A stretch of 64,000 nt of DNA from Longitalea arenae (lineage in GTDB: Bacteria; Bacteroidota; Bacteroidia; Chitinophagales; Chitinophagaceae), in NCBI RefSeq assembly GCF_016924755.1, contig NZ_JAFFJX010000015.1:62001-126000 (forward strand), written 5' to 3'. Positions 16,586 through 29,700 of the stretch are shown here, piece by piece. The stretch's first letter is position 1. Every line of letters starts with the position of its first letter. Under the pieces are notes generated by a model. That model saw nothing but the letters and a program-made list of their open reading frames with translations, was not told where the DNA came from and did not search any database. Made by a program: the position numbers and the translations under genes.

Positions 16586-18013
16586 TTGCCACACGAATCA
16601 ATTTCTGTATTCGATATCTTTAAAATTGGTGTAGGTCCATCCAGTTCCCACACATTAGGCCCCTGGCGTGCAGCGCAACTATTCCTGCGATCATTGGAGC
16701 AAAAGCAGCAGTTACTGCAAGTACGGTCATTAAAGGTCTTATTGTATGGATCGCTCGCCAAAACCGGCAGGGGACATGGTACCGATGTGGCCGTGCTGAT
16801 GGGCCTGAGCGGGGAAGACCCGGTTACCTGCGCTGTTGAGCTGATCGATGAAAAGGTGCAACGCATCCGCAACACCAAAAAACTCCTCCTGCATGGCCAA
16901 CATGAAATAGAGCTCGATCCGGCAGCGGATATTGAATTCCTTTTCACGGAATCGCTGCCTTATCATCCTAATGCCTTAACATTTATGATCACCCTTGCAA
17001 ACGGGGATCAGCTCGCCGCTACTTATTATTCGGTAGGAGGCGGCTTTGTTCAGCAGGAAAATGAAAAGGCCGCAGCCGGTACTGCTGTACAATTGCCTTT
17101 CCCCATCGATACGGCCGATGACCTGCTGCACTGGTGCCGTAAAACCGGACTGAGCATTAGTGAGGTGGTGATGGAAAACGAACATAGCTGGCGGCCTGAG
17201 GAGGCTACACGCAAAGGGCTTTTACAAATATGGCAGGTGATGAAAGATTGTATGTACCGGGGCTGCCATAGCCAGGGGATGCTGCCCGGGGGCCTGCAGG
17301 TAAAAAGACGGGCTGCCGACCTCAATAAAAAGCTGTTACAGGGCAGAACCTATGGAGATTATGATTCCTGGTTAAAAGCCATTCGCGCCGGTGGTAACGA
17401 TTTTAAATACATCCTGGACTGGGTGAGTTGTTTTGCCCTGGCCATTAATGAAGAAAATGCTTCTTTTGGCCGCGTGGTTACGGCGCCCACCAATGGCGCC
17501 GCCGGCGTAATACCCGCCGTACTGCATTATTTCGTGGTGTTCTGCGATGGTTATAATGATGACCGGATCATGCAGTTCATGCTCACCGCTTCCGAGATCG
17601 GCAGCATATTTAAAAAAGGGGCCACCATCTCTGCGGCAATGGGTGGCTGCCAGGCCGAGATCGGGGTGTCTTCCGCCATGGCGGCTGCCGGTTTAACCGA
17701 AGTGCTGGGCGGCAGTCAGCGCCAGACCATGATGGCTGCAGAAATTGCGATGGAACATCATTTGGGACTTACCTGCGATCCTATTGGCGGACTGGTTCAG
17801 ATCCCCTGCATTGAAAGGAATACCATGGGCGCTATCAAAGCCATTACGGCTTCCCAACTGGCCCTGCAAAGCACGCCTGATTTTGCCAAAGTATCGCTCG
17901 ATACTGTCATAAAAACGATGTGGGATACCGCCATTGATATGAGCCATAAGTATAAAGAGACAGCGGAGGGAGGTTTAGCGGTACATATACCGCTTAGCCT
18001 GCCGGAATGCTGA
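16586..18013 (+). CDS. sdaA: L-serine dehydratase (iron-sulfur, single chain)
   Basis: 475 residues. It deaminates L-serine to pyruvate and ammonia using a [4Fe-4S] cluster. The beta-domain start [23 protein letters not shown] is diagnostic; the alpha part has [45 protein letters not shown] and [19 protein letters not shown] with the cluster cysteines. The reading frame must start at TTG 16586: the only nearby upstream ATG is followed directly by TAA. It converges on mqnE with only a 22-base gap. Confidence 0.92.
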   Translation: MPHESISVFDIFKIGVGPSSSHTLGPWRAAQLFLRSLEQKQQLLQVRSLKVLLYGSLAKTGRGHGTDVAVLMGLSGEDPVTCAVELIDEKVQRIRNTKKLLLHGQHEIELDPAADIEFLFTESLPYHPNALTFMITLANGDQLAATYYSVGGGFVQQENEKAAAGTAVQLPFPIDTADDLLHWCRKTGLSISEVVMENEHSWRPEEATRKGLLQIWQVMKDCMYRGCHSQGMLPGGLQVKRRAADLNKKLLQGRTYGDYDSWLKAIRAGGNDFKYILDWVSCFALAINEENASFGRVVTAPTNGAAGVIPAVLHYFVVFCDGYNDDRIMQFMLTASEIGSIFKKGATISAAMGGCQAEIGVSSAMAAAGLTEVLGGSQRQTMMAAEIAMEHHLGLTCDPIGGLVQIPCIERNTMGAIKAITASQLALQSTPDFAKVSLDTVIKTMWDTAIDMSHKYKETAEGGLAVHIPLSLPEC

Positions 18014-18035
18014 CCGATGGCGCGTTTACCACCAG

Positions 18036-19205
18036 CTAATTCATATTTGGATTCACTTCCAGCTGCGTAATGTCCATGTCGCTATAGTCGTGTAATACGT
18101 TATACAGCGTATCCCTTTCCACCGGTTTTCTTTTCGCCTGTTTGATCAGGGTCACCAGCTGTGCAGTGCTCATGGCCGGGTTTTGCTCTTCGGAGCCGGC
18201 CATGGAATATATTTTGGTAGAATCGTCGATAGTGCCGTCGATATCATTCACGCCGAATTGCAGCGTCAGTTGCGCATTATGACGGCCCAGCATAGGCCAG
18301 TACGCTTTCAGGTGCGGGAAATTATCCATGTACAAACGGGCAATGGCATACATGCGCATATCTTCAATAACACCCGACTCGGGCACCTGGCTCATGTCGT
18401 TCTCTTTATTGCGGAACTTGAGCGGGATGAAAGTATTAAAGCCGCCTGTTTTATCCTGTAACTGGCGCAGCCTTTCCATATGATCGATGCGGTGACGGAA
18501 CTCTTCAATATGACCATACAACATGGTGGCATTGCTGTGCATACCCAGCTTGTGTGCGGCTTCATGAATGGCCAGCCAGCCTTCTGCATTTACTTTATCG
18601 GCACAGATCTTTTCCCTTATCTCGGGATGAAAGATCTCTGCCCCGCCGCCGGGTAAAGAATCGAGGCCGGCTTCATGCAGGTATTTCATACCTTCTTCGG
18701 CACTCATTTTGGCTTTGCGGAACATATAATCCAGCTCTACCGGTGTAAAGCCCTTTATATGCAGTTCAGGCCGGTGCGCTTTTATTTTGCGCAGGAGGTC
18801 GGCAAAGAATTCGAGGTTCAATTTGGGATGAACGCCACCCACGATATGCACTTCCGTTACCGGTTTGCCATCATAGCTTTTCACAATATTCAGCATCTGG
18901 TCGGTGGTCAGTTCCCAGCCTTCTTCGCGGTGCGCATACAGGCGCGAATAGGAACAGAAAGAACAGGCAAACACACAGACGTTGGTAGGCTCTATATGAA
19001 AATTACGATTGAAATAAGTAGTATCTCCATGCAGGCGTTCCCGCACAAAATTGGCGAGGGCGCCTACGAAAGGCAAACCTGCCTGCTCAAATAATAACAA
19101 ACCGTCTTCGGGGGAAATACGTTGCCGGTTCACGATCTTTTCGGCAATAGTGCGGAGGGCTGGATTTTGTTCTGCTGCAATAAGCTGCTGAATATTAGTA
19201 CTCAT
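18036..19205 (-). CDS. mqnE: Aminofutalosine synthase, radical SAM
   Basis: 389 residues. The radical SAM motif CVFACSFC supplies C77, C81 and C84 for the [4Fe-4S] cluster. HIEPTNVCVF just before it, and VHIVGGVHPKL and GLDSLPGGGAEIF after it, are typical of MqnE, which joins the chorismate-derived enolpyruvyl benzoate to adenosylmethionine in the futalosine route to menaquinone. The related MqnC is the alternative, but the sequence around the cluster fits MqnE better. No other mqn gene lies in the window. A TAACTTTG box lies at 19257-19264. Confidence 0.85.
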   Translation of the reverse strand: MSTNIQQLIAAEQNPALRTIAEKIVNRQRISPEDGLLLFEQAGLPFVGALANFVRERLHGDTTYFNRNFHIEPTNVCVFACSFCSYSRLYAHREEGWELTTDQMLNIVKSYDGKPVTEVHIVGGVHPKLNLEFFADLLRKIKAHRPELHIKGFTPVELDYMFRKAKMSAEEGMKYLHEAGLDSLPGGGAEIFHPEIREKICADKVNAEGWLAIHEAAHKLGMHSNATMLYGHIEEFRHRIDHMERLRQLQDKTGGFNTFIPLKFRNKENDMSQVPESGVIEDMRMYAIARLYMDNFPHLKAYWPMLGRHNAQLTLQFGVNDIDGTIDDSTKIYSMAGSEEQNPAMSTAQLVTLIKQAKRKPVERDTLYNVLHDYSDMDITQLEVNPNMN

Positions 19206-19256
19206 TATGATCTGGGATTTTCGCTTTCGTTCTTACTTGTAACAAAAAAGCGATCA

Positions 19257-19264
19257 CAAAGTTA
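19257..19264 (-). promoter_or_regulatory. Candidate -7 promoter box for mqnE
   Basis: Minus strand TAACTTTG, 51 bases upstream of the mqnE ATG, with an ATTG 18 bases further upstream. Confidence 0.5.
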
Positions 19265-19291
19265 GGGGAAATCGTGAAAGGTCAATGGTCC

Positions 19292-19405
19292 AAGTGTCAG
19301 TTGCCAGTTACCAGTTGCCGGTTGCCTGCAGTTAAGGTATTCTGTCCTGATACCAGCCCTGTTATAAATGTAGGCCTGGTAACCGGTATCTGGTAACCGG
19401 TAACT
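19292..19405. repeat. Inverted GGTTGCC / GGTAACC heptamer array
   Basis: Left arm (agttgcc agttacc agttgcc ggttgcc) and inverted right arm (ggtaacc ggtatct ggtaacc ggtaact) around about 50 bases. The right arm runs into the TAG stop of the CNT transporter gene (19404-19406). Confidence 0.85.
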
Positions 19406-20699
19406 ACATCAACGCCCCCGCAATGGTTCCGCACATCAAACAGGCAATGGTGCCGCCGATAAGGGCTTTTACGCCCAGTTCGGTAAGATTGCGGCGCTGG
19501 TTAGGCGCCAGCTGGCTGATACCGCCGATCTGGATGCCGATAGAAGCAAAATTCGCAAAACCACAAAGCGCATAGGTGGTGATGAGGATGGATTTGGGAT
19601 CTGCGATCTGGCCGGAAGCTTTCATGCTGCCGAAAGAAACATAGGCCACAAATTCGTTCAGGATGGTTTTTTCGCCCAACAGCTGGCCCACCTGGATCAT
19701 TTCATTGCTGTTAACACCTATCAGCCAGGCAACGGGAGAAAAGATATAACCCAGCAGCATTTGTAACGATAACGAATCATAGCGGCCATTCGTCAGGCGG
19801 GCGATATCGTCGTTAATGCTGAACCAATGGCCAACCGAGCCCAGGATCCAGTTGCACAGATACATGAGGGCTGTAAAAACGATGAGCATGGCGCCTACGT
19901 TAACGGCCAGTTTCAATCCATCGGTAGTACCCAGTGAAATGGCATCTAAAAAATTATCGCCGATCTTTTCTTTGGGCACTTTCAGTTCCTTGATGATGGT
20001 CTCGTTTTGGGGGAACAGCACCTTTGATACCACGATGGCGGCGGGGGCGCTCATAATGCTCTGGCTTAACATATGCAGGGCAAAATACTTTTGCTGCACA
20101 ACGTCATTTCCGCCTAAAAAGCCTACATAGGCAGCCAGTACGCTGCCAGCGGTATTGGCCATGCCACCCACCATGATACAGAGCATTTCGCTGCGGTTCA
20201 TTTTATCGAGAAAGGGCCTGATCATCAGGGGCGCTTCGGTTTGTCCGAGGAATATATTGGCCGCCGTGGAAACGCTTTCAGGGCCGGAGATGCCCAGCTT
20301 TTTTAACATCCAGGCAAATACATACACGATCTTTTGCAGTACACCCAGGTAATACAGCATGGCCGACAGGGCTGCAAAGAAGATAATGTTCGGTAATACC
20401 TGTACTGCGAAGATATACGCCCAGCTGCCGTTGGCATTGGCGAGGTTACCGAAGATGAACTCAATGCCCTTATGACCTATGTTAATAAGGTCAACAAACT
20501 TATCAGATACCCAGCCAAAGACGATCTTGATCACATTAACTTTGAGAACACCCAATGCAAAACACACCTGGGCAACTACGCCTATGCCCACCAGTTTCCA
20601 GTTAATGGCCCTTCGGTTATTGCTGAGCAGAAAACACACGAAGATCAGGAAGAACATACCTAATGCACCGCGGCTAATGTTTTCAATTACAGGGGTCAT
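19404..20699 (-). CDS. Concentrative nucleoside transporter (CNT family)
   Basis: 431 residues with about ten hydrophobic segments. The family marks are GQTEAPLMIRPFLDKMNRSE, the gate region IMVGGMANTAGSVLAAYVGFLG, and VGQLLGEKTILNEFVAYVSFG near the C-terminus. CNT proteins bring nucleosides into the cell with sodium or protons. It reads leftward, away from the thioredoxin genes, with no companion salvage gene in view. The E. coli homologue is NupC. Confidence 0.9.
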   Translation of the reverse strand: MTPVIENISRGALGMFFLIFVCFLLSNNRRAINWKLVGIGVVAQVCFALGVLKVNVIKIVFGWVSDKFVDLINIGHKGIEFIFGNLANANGSWAYIFAVQVLPNIIFFAALSAMLYYLGVLQKIVYVFAWMLKKLGISGPESVSTAANIFLGQTEAPLMIRPFLDKMNRSEMLCIMVGGMANTAGSVLAAYVGFLGGNDVVQQKYFALHMLSQSIMSAPAAIVVSKVLFPQNETIIKELKVPKEKIGDNFLDAISLGTTDGLKLAVNVGAMLIVFTALMYLCNWILGSVGHWFSINDDIARLTNGRYDSLSLQMLLGYIFSPVAWLIGVNSNEMIQVGQLLGEKTILNEFVAYVSFGSMKASGQIADPKSILITTYALCGFANFASIGIQIGGISQLAPNQRRNLTELGVKALIGGTIACLMCGTIAGALM

Positions 20700-20733
20700 A
20701 TTGCTATTTTGGTGTGTTTATGTGAACCGTGCT

Positions 20734-20751
20734 ACGGTTTACAACCGTGAC
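20734..20751. repeat. ACGGTT-N3-AACCGT palindrome, copy 1
   Basis: ACGGTTTACAACCGTGAC. Related words occur at 21481-21498 (inside the trxA terminator) and 21957-21972. It lies in the 20700-21016 gap, otherwise empty apart from the terminator at 20924. Confidence 0.4.
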
Positions 20752-20923
20752 AGGGTCGTCTGGTATTTACAGTATAAAATTTACAATGGTTCGTGTTTAT
20801 TCCGCTGCGACAGAATATACGCGAACCATGGCCAGCATAAAGGGTATGACGTAGCAATATAGCGGATAAATTTTAAATCCCAATAGGCTCGTGTAATAAT
20901 TAAGGCGACCGGGTAGGGAGCAA

Positions 20924-20953
20924 TAAAAAAGCGATCCTGTTTCAGGATCGCTT
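20924..20953 (-). terminator. Terminator of the exported thioredoxin gene
   Basis: Leftward: perfect 11-bp stem AAGCGATCCTG / CAGGATCGCTT with a 3-base loop, followed by TTTT, 64 bases after the stop at 21017. Confidence 0.85.
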
Positions 20954-21016
20954 ATTAATTTTTGGCGGACCGCACAGGAAACCGCTTATTTGTATACATA
21001 CATTCTTTTTGTTCGC

Positions 21017-21436
21017 TTACATATGCGCTTTGATCTTTTTATCAAGCGTGCTCTTCGAAACAGCGCCTACCACCCGGTCTATCACTTTCCCGTTCTTAAT
21101 GAACAGGATCGTGGGAATGCTCCGGATGTCATACTTCATACATACATTCGGGTTATGGTCAACATTCAGTTTGCCAATATTTACTTTACCGCTGTATGTA
21201 TTTGCCAGGTCTTCTACCACAGGTCCTATTCTGCGGCAGGGGCCGCACCAGGTGGCCCAAAAATCAACCAGGGTCAATTTATCTGAAGCAAGTACTTTTT
21301 TTTGAAAATTGGCATCGGTGAATTCTACTGTACCACCGCCGCTGGTATTGTCAGCAGCTGCCGCCATTTGGTGATTGGCCAGCATAAACAGGGCTATTAC
21401 CGGAATTAAAAGCGAAAACAAAAAAGATGATCTCAT
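21017..21436 (-). CDS. Exported thioredoxin
   Basis: 139 residues. An N-terminal signal or anchor (MRSSFLFSLLIPVIALFMLA, then ANHQMAAAADN) precedes a complete thioredoxin domain with WCGPC (C64, C67) and the cis-proline in IRSIPTILFIKNG. It would act as a disulfide reductase or oxidase in the periplasm. It is a close paralogue of the cytoplasmic thioredoxin directly upstream, from which it differs mainly by the added N-terminus, so a local duplication is likely. Confidence 0.88.
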   Translation of the reverse strand: MRSSFLFSLLIPVIALFMLANHQMAAAADNTSGGGTVEFTDANFQKKVLASDKLTLVDFWATWCGPCRRIGPVVEDLANTYSGKVNIGKLNVDHNPNVCMKYDIRSIPTILFIKNGKVIDRVVGAVSKSTLDKKIKAHM

Positions 21437-21472
21437 GTACGAAATTAATTGAATGATGTATAAAGATAATAA

Positions 21473-21503
21473 AGCCGGTCACGGTTTCAAATCGTGACCG
21501 GCT
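21473..21503 (-). terminator. Terminator of trxA
   Basis: Leftward: perfect 11-bp stem AGCCGGTCACG / CGTGACCGGCT with a 9-base loop, then TTATTATC. The T run is imperfect. Confidence 0.7.
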
Positions 21504-21526
21504 GAAAATTCTTTATAAGCACCGGC

Positions 21527-21844
21527 TTATATATGCTGTTCGATCTTTTTTACAAAGTTGCTTTTAGGTTGTGCACCAACCAGTTTATCTACCACTTTAC
21601 CACCTTTGATGAAAAGGATAGCAGGGATGGAAGTAACACCATAGTTAATTGATAACTGTGGGTTATGGTCAACGTTTACTTTACCTACGTTCACTTTGCC
21701 ATCGTATTCTTTCGATAATTCTTCAATTACCGGCCCGATCGCGCGGCAGGGACCACACCACTCAGCCCAAAAATCAACCACCGTTAATTTATCAGAGTCG
21801 AGGACTTTGTCCTGGAAGTTTGTGTCTGTGAATTCTAAAGCCAT
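21527..21844 (-). CDS. trxA: Thioredoxin
   Basis: 105 residues, a standard single-domain thioredoxin with FWAEWCGPC (C30, C33), DHNPQLSINYGVTSIPAILF with the cis-proline, and no signal peptide. It reduces protein disulfides in the cytoplasm. It is followed in the same direction by an exported paralogue after its own hairpin. Confidence 0.95.
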   Translation of the reverse strand: MALEFTDTNFQDKVLDSDKLTVVDFWAEWCGPCRAIGPVIEELSKEYDGKVNVGKVNVDHNPQLSINYGVTSIPAILFIKGGKVVDKLVGAQPKSNFVKKIEQHI

Positions 21845-22067
21845 AAAGTATATATTTTAATGTGTAAAGTTTATAAATAAATTCTTAAACGTTTTGCAAA
21901 GTTTTAAACCTGTTGAAAACCTGGCTGGTTGCTTTGCATCGGTCAGAAAGACCGTAACACGGTTACAATCGTCGAATTCTGTGCCACTCCATTTGTTTAC
22001 CATTCCTGTCAGGTCTTTTCAACTTGTTTTAGTGGCAAAACATTGATCGAGTTGATCTTATCGCCTT

Positions 22068-25709
<3,642 letters not shown>

Positions 25710-25864
25710 GGGTCGTTCTTGTTAGAAAGTTCTAAGATGCTCATTTCCAATTGGAAACCTGCCTGAATAAAAACACGAAATTGTGGTATAAAGTTCTTTA
25801 ATCAATAGTGAACGGGAAGAATTTCTATCCACAAGCCTGAATAAATTAATTAGGCGGAAAATGC

Positions 25865-25955
25865 ACAGCTTAAGCCTGATGGCTAAAAGAGCCTTCCCCT
25901 TTTGACTATCGGGTTTTGCCTTAAGCCCTCAGCCTTAAGCAGTAAGCGTTTTATT
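25865..25955. repeat. Inverted CCTTAAG-type heptamers between divergent dnaE and the NlpC/P60 gene
   Basis: Left words gcttaag cctgatg gctaaaa gagcctt; right words ccttaag ccctcag ccttaag cagtaag. The remainder of 25710-26036 shows only the promoter box at 25979. Confidence 0.55.
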
Positions 25956-25978
25956 TAGGCATTTGGCAATGTATTTGC

Positions 25979-25986
25979 TATTTTTG
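25979..25986 (+). promoter_or_regulatory. Candidate -7 promoter box for the NlpC/P60 gene
   Basis: TATTTTTG fits TAnnTTTG, 51 bases before the GTG start at 26037. Confidence 0.45.
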
Positions 25987-26036
25987 GGCCCATCCCCGGT
26001 TAACCCGGGAGCCTTGCAACTAAAAACGTCCAACCT

Positions 26037-26810
26037 GTGAAGTATCTGATTATCATTATATCCGTCCTGTTGATGCAAACCGCTCCGGCGGCCGCCCATC
26101 ATCCGTTCTTCTGGGAGAAGCTGACGGCAGACACTGCTGTTTACCCGGCGGATGATCCTGAGTTCCTCGAAGATATTGTTGCAGGGGGCAATGAAGCCAG
26201 CCAGGATAGAAAGTCAAAAAAGAAAAGTGCTGACAGATCTTCGAAAAGCACCACTACTACGAGATCAAAAAGAGTTACCAGTCCCAGCCAGAAGCTGGCC
26301 GCATTAACGCCGGAAGAGGAGAATATGATCTCCGATCTGAAAAGCAGGAACCGTAAAGCGATTGGTATCGAGCTCCTGGCTCCCTTACAATTCAAATATG
26401 CCATTTTACTGGATATGCCCGTAGAAATGATCAATGACAATAAATTACTGGAATTGATCGACAGCTGGTATGGGACCAAATACAAATATGGGGGCGATTC
26501 GAGGGAGGGCATTGATTGCAGCGGTTTCGCGAGGGCATTTATGAGTTCCTATTACAATGTGGAATTGACCAGGAGGTCGGAAGACCAGTATAAACAATGC
26601 ACTACCAAAGTAAAAAAGAAGAAATTAGTACAGGGCGACCTGGTGTTCTTTAAAACAAGGGGTTCGAAGGGGGGTATCACCCATGTGGGCATCTTCCTGT
26701 GTAATAACAAATTTGTGCATGCATCTACCAGCAGCGGCGTGATTATCAGCGATCTGGACGAAGAATATTACAAGGCGCGATACGCCGGGGCCGGACGGAT
26801 CGTTAAATAA
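26037..26810 (+). CDS. Exported NlpC/P60 peptidoglycan endopeptidase
   Basis: 257 residues starting at GTG. A signal peptide (MKYLIIIISVLLMQTAPAAA) precedes a low-complexity basic, serine-rich linker (about 55-85). The C-terminal NlpC/P60 domain has the catalytic Cys161 in GIDCSGFARAF, His216 in ITHVGIF and the third polar residue H228 in KFVHAS. Such enzymes cut D-gamma-glutamyl-diaminopimelate bonds in cell-wall peptides. A heptamer array begins right after the stop. Confidence 0.9.
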   Translation: MKYLIIIISVLLMQTAPAAAHHPFFWEKLTADTAVYPADDPEFLEDIVAGGNEASQDRKSKKKSADRSSKSTTTTRSKRVTSPSQKLAALTPEEENMISDLKSRNRKAIGIELLAPLQFKYAILLDMPVEMINDNKLLELIDSWYGTKYKYGGDSREGIDCSGFARAFMSSYYNVELTRRSEDQYKQCTTKVKKKKLVQGDLVFFKTRGSKGGITHVGIFLCNNKFVHASTSSGVIISDLDEEYYKARYAGAGRIVK

Positions 26811-26972
26811 CAGACAAGAGACAATTGGCAAGAAATTTCAATGATTGCCTTTGCTGCAATACCAATTGTCTTTTGCCCTTCATCGATTTTCGCGGGATAT
26901 TACCTCAAATTCTATTCAAAGAGTACGTTACCATTTTGCTAATTGGCCGATTGCTGATTGCCAATTGGCTCC
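26811..26972. repeat. Inverted CAATTGGCAA-type heptamers after the NlpC/P60 gene
   Basis: cagacaa gagacaa ttggcaa start directly after the TAA; inverted words (accaatt gtctttt gccc) follow by 26878. A second cluster gctaatt ggccgatt gctgatt gccaatt lies at 26938-26968. No gene is credible in 26811-27186. Confidence 0.6.
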
Positions 26973-27155
26973 GATTCCCCACAGGATATTGGAATTAACA
27001 TTAGCGCAGGGGCACGATTTTCCAAAGAGAATATTGAATTAACTTATAGCATCACGGGTACGTTTTATTGCTTGCTTGCGCTTTTCCGGGGCTTATTGGA
27101 CCTTCGATTGCTCATTGGATATTGGATCAATTTATACTGGGGACTCCATTGTGAC

Positions 27156-27187
27156 ATTAGCACATTACCAAATCAGCACTTCGATCC
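27156..27187. repeat. Four octamers ending at the stop of the HATPase-like gene
   Basis: attagcac attaccaa atcagcac ttcgatcc, the last overlapping the first base of the TAG (minus strand, 27187-27189). Related to the words at 5138-5253 and 7454-7599. Confidence 0.6.
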
Positions 27188-27621
27188 TAGGCTGCCACGG
27201 AGAGGGTAATAACCGTTCCTTCGTGGCGCTGGTTATAGATATTGATGTTTCCACCCATGCTGCGGGCTGCCGCTACTATCTGGGAAAAGCTATGGGCTAC
27301 GGTGCTATAATAATTAGCTCCATTGTTCTTTACGCGGATCTGTACGCCTTCCGGCTTCTTTACGGCTTCTACCCGGATGCATACGCCATGTGAACCGGCG
27401 ATTGCATTGTTAATGAGGTTGCCAACGATAAAGGCCAGCACCTGCTCATCGGCATGCAGCTGGAAAGACTCATCTATATCATTTATAATGAAACTGTTCT
27501 GGTTTACAGCCAGGGGAACGAAGCTGTTCATAAGCTGATCAACCAGTTTGTGCAGTGGGACGGGATTAGCTGTTTGGGTGAATGTTGATGTGGCAAATTG
27601 GGGAACTGACAAGCTTTTCAT
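27187..27621 (-). CDS. Orphan histidine-kinase ATPase-like domain, probably degenerate
   Basis: 144 residues. The middle (HADEQVLAFIVGNLINNAIAGS) is a clear N-box of the HATPase_c fold, and the end (SMGGNINIYNQRHEGTVITLSVA) fits its last strands (G2-like GT). The G1 box D-x-G-x-G is absent; VKNNGANYYS stands in its place. There is no sensor, membrane or histidine-phosphotransfer part and no response regulator nearby. It may be a broken kinase remnant or a small regulator that kept the fold without ATP turnover. 27622-28000 upstream contains no recognisable missing half. Confidence 0.6.
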   Translation of the reverse strand: MKSLSVPQFATSTFTQTANPVPLHKLVDQLMNSFVPLAVNQNSFIINDIDESFQLHADEQVLAFIVGNLINNAIAGSHGVCIRVEAVKKPEGVQIRVKNNGANYYSTVAHSFSQIVAAARSMGGNINIYNQRHEGTVITLSVAA

Positions 27622-28000
27622 AAATGGAATTTATAATGGCGAAATAAAAAGTCTCAAAGGGATACGAACTAAAAACGGAATGTATACGCTACGGATCAGT
27701 TATTGTCATCATTGTAAGGATCAGCTATATTTTATCAGGGACCTGTTCAAGAACTCCAGCATTGTGTTGCTGAGTCAAAGTAACGAAGCGAAATGAGGCA
27801 ACGCATCAAAGAAGGTGTTCTTCTATAGAAAAATAATCTAAAGCATAAAAATGCACTAAAGGTTTTCCTGTAAAATTCTGGTGTTCTTTTCCGCAATCGG
27901 TTACACCGATTTTATAGGATAAGTGATATTTTTACACTTATTAACGTTAGTTTGACAATTGATGTTAATGAAATGCAAATAAAAGTGAATGTGGATATTC

Positions 28001-29503
28001 TTATTTCCTGCTTTTGATCCCGAGTCTTTTTTTAATTGTTTCCAGAACAGGTAATACATCCGGAGAGAGTTGTAAATACAATACACCCGTGCCAAACAAT
28101 AATACAAACAAAGCACTGCGCAGGATGATATAGCCAATGCCCTGGGAGTTATGGAACAACCAATAGCAGGGTAAATAAGCTGCAGCGCCCAATAAGACGG
28201 TATACAAACTTTTTATAGTGAAGGGCTGCATATGGAATTTCCGCCATAAGAAAATACACCGGATGCCATTGTAAACGATCATTGCAAAAAGATTGGCAAT
28301 GGCAGGGCCTACCGCGCCATACTCTTTGGTAAGAAGATAATTCAGCGGTAAGGTGATCGCCACCAATATCATTCCACTGATAAGCTCGACTTTCCAATAG
28401 GTACTGGTGCCAATGATCTGCGAATTCACGCCGGTGCCCATATCCACTATTTTTTGTAGCCCGATGAATAAGAAAACAAAGCGGGCATCGAGGTAGCCCT
28501 GCTTTAAATGGAAGGTGAGCACCCCATCGGTAAAATTGAGCCATATCAGCAGGAACATGGCTATGGAAAAAATTAACTGGTTAATACTGCTGCGTTGGTA
28601 AATACGGTGCAGGCGGCCGAAATCCTTGTCCTTCCAGGCCTGCGCCAGGGCTGGCAGGGAGGCGGCATTGATCGCTCTTTGCGGGGCCTGCACCAGGCTG
28701 GATATATTTTGCGCCAGCGTATAAATGCCCACATTGGCCATACCGCTTGCTACAACGGCGCCGATCACCAGCGTATCGAATACCTGTGAAATGTTAAGCA
28801 CCAGGGTGCCCATCCACACGAATAATCCGAGGCGGATTATTTTCTTATAGAACTTTTTGGTGACGCGGCTAAGCGTAAAGGTTAAATGGAATTGCTTTTT
28901 ATACACCAGGAAACCAAATAAGGCAAGTGCAATGCCTGCATAGGTCAATGCATACAGCTTTATGAACAGGTCGAAATTCTTGATCACGCCCATAAACAAA
29001 AGCACGATCAAAATGGTGGCAAAGAGCCGCCACAGGATCTCTTTCAGGAAATTGGTGACTACCGATTGGCGCAATTGCCAGGCATACGCTTCGAGAATGG
29101 TGAACAGGGAGAGTCCCAGGCCGAAAGGAAAAAGCCAGTAATAGTAATAAATGATCTCGGGAGAATGTTCTGCATACTTTCTGATCACAAAATCTTTGAA
29201 CACAAAACCGCTGATCATCACAAAGGCGAAGGCCATTAGGCTGGTGACCAGGGCCACCGTGATCATGTCGTTCTTTTCCGGCGGCAGGTTATCGTTGTAA
29301 TAGGGATAAAATTTATAAATATAGTAGGTGACCCCAAAATTGGAGAAAGCGAGCATTATGGTAGCAAAAGCCATGAACGACCCGATAATACCGTATTCTG
29401 CTTCAGCAAATCCCTTTGCATACAGGTAAGTATTCAACAGGCCGATCGCAAATCCTATATACACCAAAATGGAAGAAATGATACTTTGCCGCCGTATGCT
29501 CAT
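28001..29503 (-). CDS. Polysaccharide/oligosaccharide flippase (MATE-like, Wzx type)
   Basis: 500 residues with about 13-14 hydrophobic helices across the chain, starting MSIRRQSIISSILVYIGFAIG, the typical opening of the oligosaccharide flippase family. Segments such as GIYTLAQNISSLVQAPQRAI and YGAVGPAIANLFAMIVYNGI are family-like. It would move lipid-linked sugars across the inner membrane. No glycosyltransferases lie around it, so the substrate is open. Confidence 0.8.
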   Translation of the reverse strand: MSIRRQSIISSILVYIGFAIGLLNTYLYAKGFAEAEYGIIGSFMAFATIMLAFSNFGVTYYIYKFYPYYNDNLPPEKNDMITVALVTSLMAFAFVMISGFVFKDFVIRKYAEHSPEIIYYYYWLFPFGLGLSLFTILEAYAWQLRQSVVTNFLKEILWRLFATILIVLLFMGVIKNFDLFIKLYALTYAGIALALFGFLVYKKQFHLTFTLSRVTKKFYKKIIRLGLFVWMGTLVLNISQVFDTLVIGAVVASGMANVGIYTLAQNISSLVQAPQRAINAASLPALAQAWKDKDFGRLHRIYQRSSINQLIFSIAMFLLIWLNFTDGVLTFHLKQGYLDARFVFLFIGLQKIVDMGTGVNSQIIGTSTYWKVELISGMILVAITLPLNYLLTKEYGAVGPAIANLFAMIVYNGIRCIFLWRKFHMQPFTIKSLYTVLLGAAAYLPCYWLFHNSQGIGYIILRSALFVLLFGTGVLYLQLSPDVLPVLETIKKRLGIKSRK

Positions 29504-29544
29504 TGTTTCTTTAATTCAGAATTGTTTACTGGATGTCAGATCTC

Positions 29545-29700
29545 CGGTTATCAGGTTGGCAGTTTGCAGTTCATAGTTATTGCGCATTTTAAGATTTGCC
29601 TATAAAACACTAACTCTTCGCATTTCAGGTTGATATCAAATAGTTAACAATTGGAACATCAACGGAAACTGCCAATTGCGAATTGCCAACTGTCAATTGC
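29545..29700. repeat. Inverted heptamers (CAGTTTG / AATTGCC) after the M1 peptidase gene
   Basis: Left words ggttatc aggttgg cagtttg cagttca tagttat; right words aactgcc aattgcg aattgcc aactgtc aattgcc. The right arm contains the TGA stop (29693-29695) and the last codons of the peptidase gene. Confidence 0.65.
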
